From: Desulfamplus sp.
GTDB lineage: Bacteria > Desulfobacterota > Desulfobacteria > Desulfobacterales > Desulfobacteraceae
Length of the DNA stretch: 64,000 nucleotides
Assembly (NCBI GenBank): GCA_015232555.1
Contig: JADFZJ010000011.1
Coordinates: 1 to 64,000 of the forward strand
Reading direction: 5' to 3'
Part shown: piece after piece, positions 36,710-44,397 of the stretch
Position numbering within the stretch: position 1 is the stretch's first letter
How the letters are laid out: every line of letters begins with the position of its first letter
The notes under the pieces: generated by a model
Told to the model about the DNA's origin: nothing
Seen by the model: only the letters and a program-made list of their open reading frames with translations
Database searches by the model: none
Program-made: the position numbers and the translations under genes

Positions 36710-37342
36710 ATGAAAAAAAGAATTCAAAAAATAACGGTATTTCAACAAAATGGGTCTGCAATGAGCAAGATTGCAGGGATTAAACGGTTTGGCGGAGAGA
36801 GATTTGTTCTTAAGGTTATAAATATTGAAGAGAAACTGCCTCATATTATTGAAGATGCATCTAAATACCTTCCCAAAAAGATTGATGCTGATCTTGTGCT
36901 GGACTATTTAAAACATCCTGATATTTCAACCGACCTTTCACGGATGTGTCAGAAAGAGGGGATTCCTGTTATAGCTTCGGGTAGGAAAATAGCCGAGGGT
37001 GATGTCTTTACGCCGTCAACCTGCTGTATGCTTTCTCGCCACAAATCTCTTGGTGCTTATGGAGAGCTGTTTGGTGCTCCTGAAATTAATCTGACCATAA
37101 AAGATGGAAAGGTTGAAAAGGTTGACGTAGTTCGTGGTGCTCCGTGTGGTGCTACATGGGATGCGGCAAAAAAAATTGAAGGCCTTGATGCAGAAGATGC
37201 AAAAATAAGATATGGTCTTGAGGTTCAGTTTTTTTGTACAGCCAACCCTGCAGGGTGGGATCCCATAACAGGCAAAAGTCCTGTGCATATTGCTGCTGAT
37301 ATTCATGGGGCAGCTTTTAATAAGAGTATGAAAAAGTCCTAA
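36710..37342 (+). CDS. DUF166 family protein
   Basis: About 210 residues. The N-terminal KITVFQQNGSAMSKIAGIKRFGG block is followed by PKKIDADLVLDYLKHPDIS, TPSTCCMLSR, VDVVRGAPCGATWDAAKK and FFCTANPAGWDPITGKSPVH. Together these identify the uncharacterised DUF166 family, found mainly in methanogens and anaerobic bacteria. Conserved cysteines in STCCML, APCGATW and FFCTANPAG suggest a metal or cluster site, which is inference. A frame beginning 17 codons earlier is encoded inside the terminator hairpin and is not credible. It precedes the biotin transporter genes. Confidence 0.82.
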   Translation: MKKRIQKITVFQQNGSAMSKIAGIKRFGGERFVLKVINIEEKLPHIIEDASKYLPKKIDADLVLDYLKHPDISTDLSRMCQKEGIPVIASGRKIAEGDVFTPSTCCMLSRHKSLGAYGELFGAPEINLTIKDGKVEKVDVVRGAPCGATWDAAKKIEGLDAEDAKIRYGLEVQFFCTANPAGWDPITGKSPVHIAADIHGAAFNKSMKKS

Positions 37343-37429
37343 GAAATCAGCTCTCTTGTAAAAAACAATTTTGTTCAATAAAATCAAATATTAAATCTAA
37401 ATTTTGTAGGATGTCTATTATAAAACTTT

Positions 37430-37969
37430 ATGAATATTTCAAAAGATTTAAGAATGACCGTCTATTCTTCTCTATTTGCAGCACTAATTGCTGCTGGTGC
37501 CTATCTTGCTGTACCTATTGGACCTGTGCCGATTGTTTTGCAGAATATGTTTGTACTTATGGCTGCTCTTTTGCTTGGAACACGATGGGGAAGTGCAGCA
37601 CTGATGTTATATCTGCTAATGGGAGCATCTGGTTTCCCTGTATTTGCAGGCGGTACAGGTGGTATAGGACGGCTTTTTGGACCTACAGGCGGCTATCTGC
37701 TTGGATACATACCTGCTGTATTAGTTACAGGATTTATTTCACAAAAGCTTGGAAAAAAACTTCTCGGCGATATAGCAGCAATGGCTATAGGTTCCCTAAT
37801 TGTATACTCAGCAGGCGTTCCATGGCTGAAATTTGCCACTGCAATGTCATGGCAAAAGGCTTTTCTTCTTGGCATGTATCCATTTGTTATCGGTGATCTT
37901 TTTAAAATAGCCGCAGCTGCTTACTGCGTAAAGTTTTTAAGACCTATTTTGCATAAAAGCGATATTTAA
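37430..37969 (+). CDS. bioY: biotin ECF transporter substrate-binding (S) component
   Basis: A 179-residue, six-span membrane protein. It carries BioY hallmarks: IGPVPIVLQNMFVLMAALLLG, SGFPVFAGGTGGIGRLFGPTGGYLLGY, and GVPWLK near the end. It binds biotin in the membrane. With the ATPase and T component that follow it forms a dedicated BioYMN-type importer. No BirA-type operator with TTGTAAACC-like arms is visible upstream. The ribosome site is weak, and MTVYSS eight codons later is an alternative start. Confidence 0.93.
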   Translation: MNISKDLRMTVYSSLFAALIAAGAYLAVPIGPVPIVLQNMFVLMAALLLGTRWGSAALMLYLLMGASGFPVFAGGTGGIGRLFGPTGGYLLGYIPAVLVTGFISQKLGKKLLGDIAAMAIGSLIVYSAGVPWLKFATAMSWQKAFLLGMYPFVIGDLFKIAAAAYCVKFLRPILHKSDI

Positions 37970-38021
37970 AGAAAAAAAGACAGATTTAAAAACTGATAAT
38001 AGACTTAAGCAAATTGGTAAG

Positions 38022-38795
38022 ATGGAAGTAATGGGAAAAAGTAATGAAAATATTATCGAAGTAAAACGCCTCTCACATATTTACAGTGGTACAGACAGAG
38101 GTATAAAAAATATCTCATTTGGTGTTGAACCAGGAGAATTTATAATAATTGCTGGAAAGAACGGCTCAGGAAAATCGACACTTTTCCGACATCTTAACGG
38201 GCTGCTCTCCCCAACTTCTGGAGCTGTTTGGGTTCATGGTAAAACTGTAGATTCTAATGTTGAATATGCCAGACAGATTGTAGGTATGATATTTCAAGAT
38301 GCAGATTGTCAGATTGTTGGGCAGACAGTATTTGAGGATGCTGCCTTTGGACCTGAAAATATAGGTTTGCCTGCGATAGAGATCCATAAAAGGACAACTA
38401 ATGCCTTAAAACAGCTTGGTCTGCTCCATCTTAAAGATCAGAACCCTGCAACTTTGTCAGGCGGTGAAAAACGAAGGCTTGCCATTGCTGGTGTATTGAC
38501 TATGAGACCAGAAGTCATTGTACTTGATGAGCCGTTTTCCAATCTCGACTATTCAGGAACTTGTGACCTTCTCTCCGCTATTATATGGCTTCATAAGGCA
38601 GGTCATACAATAATTCTTTCAACGCATGATATTGAAAAAGCTCTCTTCTGTGCCTCAAGAATGATAATTATCCACAACGGACGTGTAGCAGGAGATGATA
38701 AGCCTCAGACTCTTCTTAAAGATGTTGAAAAATTTGGCATTCGTGAGCCGTGTGCTTCAAAACTTGGAATGGGTATTGTCCCATGGAATAAATAG
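38022..38795 (+). CDS. bioM: ECF transporter ATPase
   Basis: A 257-residue ABC ATPase of the energy-coupling-factor A type. Walker A GKNGSGKST, Q-loop MIFQDADCQIVGQTVFEDAAFG with the ECF-type extension, signature LSGGEKRR, and Walker B VIVLDEPFSNLD are all present. It powers biotin import with BioY and the T component. Start could be at 38022 or three codons later (MGKSNEN). The dispersed repeat begins at its stop codon. Confidence 0.9.
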   Translation: MEVMGKSNENIIEVKRLSHIYSGTDRGIKNISFGVEPGEFIIIAGKNGSGKSTLFRHLNGLLSPTSGAVWVHGKTVDSNVEYARQIVGMIFQDADCQIVGQTVFEDAAFGPENIGLPAIEIHKRTTNALKQLGLLHLKDQNPATLSGGEKRRLAIAGVLTMRPEVIVLDEPFSNLDYSGTCDLLSAIIWLHKAGHTIILSTHDIEKALFCASRMIIIHNGRVAGDDKPQTLLKDVEKFGIREPCASKLGMGIVPWNK

Positions 38796-38836
38796 CTTCG
38801 CTGCAATTATTGTTGATTTAAATTCCTGAACAACAA
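38794..38836 (+). repeat. dispersed ~43-bp repeat, copy 4 (full length)
   Basis: Reads AGCTTCGCTGCAATTATTG then TTGATTTAAATTCCTGAACA. It starts within the bioM stop codon and lies in the bioM-bioN gap, oriented with the operon. Confidence 0.85.
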
Positions 38837-38851
38837 GAACAACCAAATACA

Positions 38852-38877
38852 GAGTGACAAATAACGATTTGTCACTC
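38852..38877 (+). terminator. hairpin in the bioM-bioN gap
   Basis: GAGTGACAAAT and ATTTGTCACTC form a perfect 11-bp stem with a four-base loop, 23 bases before the bioN start. No T-run follows, so attenuation or RNA processing is as likely as termination. Confidence 0.5.
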
Positions 38878-38900
38878 CATAAAATTATGGAAATAACACC

Positions 38901-39746
38901 ATGGGAACATTAACCCCATTTTCATACCGCACTGGAAATTTTTTGCTCTTTAAAATGGATGTAAGGTGTAAAATCATCTGTATCTGCTTTCTGACCATTG
39001 TAGCGGTAAATGCTGACTATTTACACCTTTGCCTTATAAGTGCCGTTCTTTCATGGTTGCTTTACCGTTGTAATTTCAATATCCTAAGATTCTTAAAAGA
39101 GATTAAATACTTTTTGCTTCTGTTAATTTTTGTATTTATTGTCAGAGGGTTTACAACTCCTGGCGTGCCTCTATATATACCAATATTTGAATTCATGGAT
39201 AAATTTAAATTGATGGGAAAAGATATAGTAGATATTATAACCTATATTAATATCAATATTTTACCTTATAGTCATATCACAAAAGAGGGGTTTATTGACG
39301 GTGGTAAAGTTGCATGGAGGTTTTTCATCATTATAATTATGGGAATTCTATTTTCATCTTCTACCACCTCTTCCTCATTGAAGGATTCTGTGATGTGGTT
39401 TTTGAAGCCTATTCCATTTGTACCAGAAAAAAGAGCAGGTGTTATGGTTAGCCTTTTTGTGAGATTTTTGCCTTTGATTCTTGAAAAAACATTAGAAGTA
39501 TCAGATGCACAAAAATCAAGATGTGCACATCTTCAGAAAAATCCTGTTAAAAAGATCAAAAATCTTACTGTTCCATTGCTTATAAAGGTATTTGACTCTG
39601 CTGATAAACTTGCTGTTGCTATGGCATCCCGATGTTACAACGATAATAGAACTGAAATAACAGAGAACACTTTTTTGCGTTCAGGATATGAGAACCAGTT
39701 CTATGCAGGTACAGCGGCACTTGCTCTCATTATTCTGTTTTTATGA
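38901..39746 (+). CDS. bioN: ECF transporter transmembrane (T) component
   Basis: A 281-residue membrane protein of the CbiQ/BioN type. Several N-terminal spans (CKIICICFLTIVAVNADYL) are followed by coupling-helix-like AQKSRCAHLQKNPVKKIKN and VAMASRCYND, equivalent to the AxxxR motifs that dock on the ATPases. It is longer than usual BioN because of an Ile/Asn/Asp-rich insert at about residues 85-130. GGAAAT precedes the ATG. It stops directly against the convergent S4 gene. Confidence 0.85.
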   Translation: MGTLTPFSYRTGNFLLFKMDVRCKIICICFLTIVAVNADYLHLCLISAVLSWLLYRCNFNILRFLKEIKYFLLLLIFVFIVRGFTTPGVPLYIPIFEFMDKFKLMGKDIVDIITYININILPYSHITKEGFIDGGKVAWRFFIIIIMGILFSSSTTSSSLKDSVMWFLKPIPFVPEKRAGVMVSLFVRFLPLILEKTLEVSDAQKSRCAHLQKNPVKKIKNLTVPLLIKVFDSADKLAVAMASRCYNDNRTEITENTFLRSGYENQFYAGTAALALIILFL

Positions 39747-40049
39747 TTAATCCTTATGTGTTATAATTTTCATCTTTTCCCCATTAAATTCCACTATATC
39801 TCCGTCAAATATTTTTTTTCTCTTTCGTAGTTCCACATTGCCATTTACAGTTACCATACCATCTGCAATAACCTGTTTTGCCTCCCCACCGCTCAAGACA
39901 AGGTTTTGAAATTTCAGTATTTTGCACAATTCAACAGGTTCATGGTCAATGCTCACTATATTTAAAGCGAGTAATTTACTCTCTTGTTTGGGACTTAATT
40001 TTGTCGAGTCATCCATTGAGTTCAAAGCAGTTTTCAAGTTGCTCTCCAT
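39747..40049 (-). CDS. S4-domain RNA-binding protein (YbcJ-like)
   Basis: A 100-residue protein. After a Ser/Lys-rich N-terminus it consists of one S4 fold: LCKILKFQNLVLSGGEAKQV, then IADGMVTVNGNVELRKRKKI and GDIVEF. This is the YbcJ/YaaA-type small S4 family, thought to bind structured RNA. Its stop codon abuts the bioN stop on the other strand with no spacer. Confidence 0.85.
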   Translation of the reverse strand: MESNLKTALNSMDDSTKLSPKQESKLLALNIVSIDHEPVELCKILKFQNLVLSGGEAKQVIADGMVTVNGNVELRKRKKIFDGDIVEFNGEKMKIITHKD

Positions 40050-40147
40050 TTGAGTTTATCTTCAAGTTGATTTTATGTTCATTAAATTGTATATGTAGTC
40101 CGTTTAAAGATGATGGTTCATCTTTTACTTTTAGAATGAACATAAGC

Positions 40148-40190
40148 AGCTTCGCTGCAATTATTGTTGATTGAAATTCCTGAACAAGAA
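40148..40190 (+). repeat. dispersed ~43-bp repeat, copy 5 (full length)
   Basis: Reads AGCAGCTTCGCTGCAATTAT then TGTTGATTGAAATTCCTGAA. It lies in the gap between the S4 gene and tsaC, 31 bases before the tsaC start. Confidence 0.85.
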
Positions 40191-40221
40191 CATAATTATT
40201 TGAATTTGGATATCTAAAAAT

Positions 40222-40857
40222 ATGCTTTTAAAAGTAAATCCTGATAACCCACAGCCGCGTCTTATTTCTAAAGTAGTTTCACTGCTGAGAGAGGGAGGTG
40301 TCATTGCTTACCCTACTGACACTTTTTATGGAATAGGTTGTGATATTATGAATAAGAAAGCCATAGAACGTGTATATCAGTTAAAAAACAGAGATAAAAA
40401 TGAACCTTTCAGCTTTATATGCTCTGACCTTAAGCATATCAGCGAATATGCAAAAGTCTCAAATTTTGCATACAGGAATATGAAACGAGTTCTTCCTGGT
40501 CCTTTTACCCTGATTCTTCCTGGTTCAAAAATGGTGCCCAAAATTATGCTGACCAAACGTAAGACTGCAGGCATAAGAGTTCCTGACAATAATATTGTCC
40601 TTGCTATTGCTCGGGAGTTAGGACACCCGATTTTATCCACAAGTGCCAGTGATGATAAGGGCAGCAAAAAAGCAGGTAATGATAAGAGCAATGTCTTTAG
40701 CGATCCTTCGCTGATATACGATCATTTTGGAGATCTGCTTGATGCTGTTATTGATGGTGGTCCGGTACCTAATGTTGCTTCAAGCGTGGTTTCTCTAATT
40801 GATGATATACCTGAAATAATCCGCTGCGGTGCCGGAGATGTGAGCGTCTTTGAATAG
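40222..40857 (+). CDS. tsaC: L-threonylcarbamoyladenylate synthase family protein
   Basis: A 211-residue Sua5/YciO/YrdC protein. GGVIAYPTDTFYGIGCD, KNRDKNEPFSFICSDL, LPGPFTLILPGS, RKTAGIRVPDN and the C-terminal IIRCGAGDVSVFE are family blocks. It makes threonylcarbamoyl-AMP for the t6A modification of tRNAs reading ANN codons. It may belong to the YciO branch, whose substrate preference is less certain. An Asp/Lys/Ser-rich insertion follows STSAS. Its last 63 bases overlap sppA on the opposite strand. Confidence 0.9.
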   Translation: MLLKVNPDNPQPRLISKVVSLLREGGVIAYPTDTFYGIGCDIMNKKAIERVYQLKNRDKNEPFSFICSDLKHISEYAKVSNFAYRNMKRVLPGPFTLILPGSKMVPKIMLTKRKTAGIRVPDNNIVLAIARELGHPILSTSASDDKGSKKAGNDKSNVFSDPSLIYDHFGDLLDAVIDGGPVPNVASSVVSLIDDIPEIIRCGAGDVSVFE

Positions 40858-41694
40858 AGATGTAATCAGCTTTCTGAAAAATTCGGTTTTGTCCTCTTCA
40901 GGATAGACCGTTTTGATTTTTCCCTTAATACCCGCAAGCTCTCCTGCCAATTCAACCGCATCATCAAGATTTCCAAGGCTGTCAACAAGGTTCAAAGATA
41001 GAGCAGCTTCACCCGTGTATATTCGCCCATCCGCAAGTTTATTCATGGTTTCAATATCAATATTTCTTCCATGAGCAGCATCTCTTACAAATTGTGAGTG
41101 TATTTCATTTACAACATTTTGAAGTAGTTTACGTTCATTATCCTTGATGTCTCTCATAGGCGAACCCATATCTTTGTATTCACCACTTTTTATAACAACA
41201 GGTACAAGACCTATTTTCTGCACAATCTCTTTAAAATTGGCATACTCCATTATAACACCTATGCTGCCGGTAATGGTGCCTGGATTTGCAACAATCTTAT
41301 CGCAGGAAGCTGCCGCATAATATCCGCCTGATGCTGCTACTGAACCCATTGATGCAACAATTTTCTTAATCTTTTTAGTTTTAACAATCTCTCGGTATAT
41401 CTCCTGAGATGGTCCTACACTTCCTCCAGGTGAGTCTATTCTTATGACAATTGCCTTGATAGAACTTTTTTCTCTGAAATTTTTTATATTTTCAATGGTC
41501 TCTTTTGAAGAAATTATTGGTCCTGTCATCTCAATGATACCAACATTGGCGTCATTAACCTTTATGGCTTTTAAATCTGATTTCATTATTGTGGCACTAA
41601 TTACAGTAAGCACTACTATGAACATTACGAACATTCCTGCAATAGTGCTCATAACCATTATAAAAAATAAAAACGGATGTCTTCGTGAAAACAT
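40795..41694 (-). CDS. sppA: signal peptide peptidase SppA-type protease
   Basis: About 299 residues, with an N-terminal membrane anchor (LFFIMVMSTIAGMFVMFIVV). The serine/lysine catalytic core has VIRIDSPGGSVGPSQEIYREI, then ASMGSVAASGGYYAA, with Ser in MGSVAASG and Lys in SGEYKDMGSP. It digests cleaved signal peptides and other membrane peptides. A TTG at 41700 is possible, but the ATG at 41694 has AAAGGAG nine bases upstream. The 3' end runs 63 bases into tsaC antisense. Confidence 0.92.
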   Translation of the reverse strand: MFSRRHPFLFFIMVMSTIAGMFVMFIVVLTVISATIMKSDLKAIKVNDANVGIIEMTGPIISSKETIENIKNFREKSSIKAIVIRIDSPGGSVGPSQEIYREIVKTKKIKKIVASMGSVAASGGYYAAASCDKIVANPGTITGSIGVIMEYANFKEIVQKIGLVPVVIKSGEYKDMGSPMRDIKDNERKLLQNVVNEIHSQFVRDAAHGRNIDIETMNKLADGRIYTGEAALSLNLVDSLGNLDDAVELAGELAGIKGKIKTVYPEEDKTEFFRKLITSLFKDAHISGTAADYFRYIIN

Positions 41695-42143
41695 AATCAA
41701 TATCTCCTTTGTATTTGAAAGAATTTTTAGCCTTTAATCAAAAGTATGAGCATATCCTTCACTTCTTGTTTTACTCTTTCAGAAATTAAAATGAATTTTT
41801 GAAATACCTGAAGATATTAAAAAAATATTGTGAGGAGCAACCCGATTCAGGTATATGATTACAACAGAACAGATAAATTCTGCAATATTAAAAATAGAGT
41901 TACTTCTGCTTTTTTGCTTTTGTTGACATCTTGGTGTACCTGTAATAGGGTATTGCACTATGTGTTTTTTCTCTGGTATTATAGAGTTTCATTAAAAATA
42001 TAGAAACAGTATATCAGATAAGAATAGAGTATATTGGTCTGCAAGGTCACTCTATACAGTTTTTATAATGCTGTGTGGTTTTATTCGGGTGACCTCAAAA
42101 AATGGAATTTTAAATAAAAATATAGGAGGTTATATTTAGAACA
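41695..42143. other. intergenic region (449 bp), divergent
   Basis: No gene is supported. It contains a candidate promoter for the SH3 protein (41953-41982). An interrupted inverted repeat AGGTCAC/GTGACCT (42044-42050 and 42089-42095) is also present. Otherwise it is AT-rich sequence. Confidence 0.5.
41953..41982 (+). promoter_or_regulatory. extended -10 promoter
   Basis: TTGCAC at 41953-41958, an 18-base spacer, then TGGTATTAT with the -10 hexamer at 41977-41982. Oriented toward the SH3b gene, with a leader of about 155 bases. Confidence 0.4.
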
Positions 42144-42638
42144 ATGTATTGGATGAATTTAAAAAGAGTGCATAGATACAGAATGGGAAATATATTTTGC
42201 ACTTTTTCGGTGTTGCTGATGCTATTTACTTTTCTTCTCTCCATTTTTCCTAATAACGCATTGTGTGAAGAACGTTTATCTGTTAAAGCAAAACTTGCCA
42301 ATGTCCGCTCATCTCCTAAGGTTGATGGAGAAGTTTTGTGGAAGACTGAGATGTATTACCCCATTATCGTGGTAGAAAAAAAAGATGGCTGGGTCAAATT
42401 CAAGGATTTTGAAAATGATATCGGATGGATACACGGAACCCTTGTTGATAAAACACCATCAGTAATAACACTTAAAGATAAATGTAATGTTAGAAAAGGA
42501 CCCGGACAGAATCAGCCGCTTGCATTTACTGTTGAACGAGGAGTTCCTTTTAAGGTGATTGAAAAAAAAGATGAATGGGTTAAAGTTCAACATGCGGACG
42601 GAGAGACAGGGTGGATATTCAAATCCCTTTTATGGTAA
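42144..42638 (+). CDS. secreted protein with two bacterial SH3 domains
   Basis: 164 residues. An N-terminal signal peptide (hydrophobic FSVLLMLFTFLLSIF, cleavage near NALC) precedes two SH3b repeats. Repeat one has ANVRSSPKVDGEVLWK and WVKFKDFENDIGWI. Repeat two has CNVRKGPGQNQPLAFTVE and WVKVQHADGETGWI. Such proteins bind the cell wall or act as periplasmic adaptors. GGAGG is present but 14 bases upstream, longer than ideal. It may be co-transcribed with the TPR protein 70 bases downstream. Confidence 0.88.
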   Translation: MYWMNLKRVHRYRMGNIFCTFSVLLMLFTFLLSIFPNNALCEERLSVKAKLANVRSSPKVDGEVLWKTEMYYPIIVVEKKDGWVKFKDFENDIGWIHGTLVDKTPSVITLKDKCNVRKGPGQNQPLAFTVERGVPFKVIEKKDEWVKVQHADGETGWIFKSLLW

Positions 42639-42707
42639 TCGGTCTATGATAATGTGTTTATGCTAATATTAATTTAAAAAATATGGATTTTGATTTAAGG
42701 GGATATT

Positions 42708-43391
42708 ATGGCAGATAGGATATCAAATGCACGTAAAAAAGAGCTGGAGCAACCAGACCCGTTTCTTGAGTCAATGTATAAAACTCTTGAGACTGTAAAA
42801 AAAATAAAAAAACAGTTGACAATTATAGGTATAATAGCTGCGTCAATCATCTGTATTGCGGCTGTAACTATTTACACTATACGTTCGGCAGAGACAAAGG
42901 CATCTGTCATGCTTACCGATATACTTAAAACATATAGCACACATAAGAAGCCAGATGAAGGATATGCTGCTGTAAAAGAGCAATTTGCAAAGCTTCTGAA
43001 TGAATATCCAAATACCTCTTCAGGTAAAATTGGAAATATAAAATTTGCTGATATCTGTTACGAAGTAGGAGAGTATGATATGGCATATAAACATTATACA
43101 TATGCAGCAGATGATTTTAAAAACGATCCTGTGATGGAGAATATTATAATTGCATCATTAGGACACACCTGTCAGGCACTAAAAAAATATCAGGAGGCTG
43201 CAAAATACTTTAAAAGCATAACAGACGGTAATAATGAATTGATGAAAGACGATGCCCTGTTTAACCTTGGTATGGTTGCTATTGCAAATGGAGAGAATCA
43301 AAAGGGAGTTGATTTTCTTAAAAAACTCTCTTCACAATATGAGAATTCCATGTATAAAATTATAGCAGATGATATTATTGCAAGGAATTAA
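42708..43391 (+). CDS. membrane-anchored TPR protein, YfgM-like
   Basis: A 227-residue protein. A short cytoplasmic N-terminus and one membrane span (about 38-58, LTIIGIIAASIICIAAVTIY) are followed by tetratricopeptide-like helices (KFADICYEVGEYDMAYKHY, ALFNLGMVAIANGENQKGVD). The layout matches YfgM, an ancillary SecYEG/periplasmic chaperone factor. AAGGGG lies nine bases ahead of the ATG. Confidence 0.8.
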   Translation: MADRISNARKKELEQPDPFLESMYKTLETVKKIKKQLTIIGIIAASIICIAAVTIYTIRSAETKASVMLTDILKTYSTHKKPDEGYAAVKEQFAKLLNEYPNTSSGKIGNIKFADICYEVGEYDMAYKHYTYAADDFKNDPVMENIIIASLGHTCQALKKYQEAAKYFKSITDGNNELMKDDALFNLGMVAIANGENQKGVDFLKKLSSQYENSMYKIIADDIIARN

Positions 43392-43456
43392 TGTTATATC
43401 CTGCATTGATAAGTCTTATTTATTTGGCAGCAGCTAAAAACCCTTTTAGTTAGTCA

Positions 43457-43486
43457 AGCAGAGCCTCTTGATAGAGGCTTACTGCT
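43457..43486 (+). terminator. hairpin after the TPR gene
   Basis: AGCCTC/GAGGCT with a six-base loop, extended by AGCAG/CTGCT across a two-base bulge. No T-run follows, so efficiency is uncertain. Confidence 0.4.
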
Positions 43487-43633
43487 CTACAATAGACATC
43501 CTACCTCCCTTAATTATTTACATTTCCGCTATAATTAATACAATATTAATTCCAAACAACACTAAAAATACCTCTTATTAAGCTGCTGGCAATTACACCC
43601 TAAAAATGATCAAAAATAAAGGTTTATTAAGAT

Positions 43634-44371
43634 ATGTCAGAACAGACGACCATGACAACCAAACAGCGAATTATTAAAGTAGCTGGAGATATTTTTGGAC
43701 AAGAGGGATTTAAAGCTGCAACTATCCGTAAAATTGCCGAGGCTGCCAATGCAAATGTTGCGTCAATAAATTACCATTTCCGAGACAAAGAGGGGCTTTA
43801 TGCAGCAGTTTTAGAGGATCTGTTTGAATCAGGTTTCAAAAAATTTCCATCAACTATTGGAATAAATGCACAAAGCACACCAGAAGAGCGGCTTAAAGCA
43901 TTTATCATGGGAATGTTTTTAAGATTAATCAGAAGCGATGGATGGGGTTCAACTTCAGCAATAGGAAAAGGAAGACTCATTGCAAAAGAGATGATGGATC
44001 CAACACCAGCTTTTGAATGGATAATCGAAAAATATATAAAACCACACAAGGAAATCTTAATCTCAATTCTATCTGATCTCGCGAAAGATTATAGATATCA
44101 ATTTGCCCAACAAGAGAAATTAAAGGCTGGCACAGATAAAAGCTATGAGGATATGGGAGATGATACTAATGATATTGAAATGGATAGACTTCTTCCCTGT
44201 GCAATTAGTATTATCTCTCAATGTATCTATTACGCTTTTGCAGCTCCTGTAATTCAAAAGGTTGCACAAGCGTGTATGCCAATTGAAGAGAACATTGAAC
44301 GGCTTGCTAACCATGTATTGCTTTTTTCGCTTGGTGGAGTAAAAAATATAGTCGAATCGGCAAAATCTTGA
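43634..44371 (+). CDS. TetR-family regulator, CecR-like
   Basis: A 245-residue repressor. The N-terminal HTH is TIRKIAEAANANVASINYHF, and the C-terminal ligand domain is of the CecR (DUF1956) kind, which in enterobacteria controls the YbhG-FSR exporter. It heads an operon with an HlyD-type adaptor 26 bases downstream and an ABC-2 permease, so local autoregulation is expected. No clear operator palindrome was seen upstream. Confidence 0.88.
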   Translation: MSEQTTMTTKQRIIKVAGDIFGQEGFKAATIRKIAEAANANVASINYHFRDKEGLYAAVLEDLFESGFKKFPSTIGINAQSTPEERLKAFIMGMFLRLIRSDGWGSTSAIGKGRLIAKEMMDPTPAFEWIIEKYIKPHKEILISILSDLAKDYRYQFAQQEKLKAGTDKSYEDMGDDTNDIEMDRLLPCAISIISQCIYYAFAAPVIQKVAQACMPIEENIERLANHVLLFSLGGVKNIVESAKS

Positions 44372-44397
44372 ACATAACCAAGATTTAAGGAGCGTTT

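Noticed and set aside
37411-37896. 161-codon plus-strand frame over bioY
   Set aside because: It is the +2 shadow of bioY, full of Cys, Trp and Arg; bioY itself has complete family motifs.
41701-42143. Possible small gene or RNA in the sppA-SH3 gap
   Set aside because: No frame with a ribosome site and no stable structured element beyond a weak interrupted inverted repeat.
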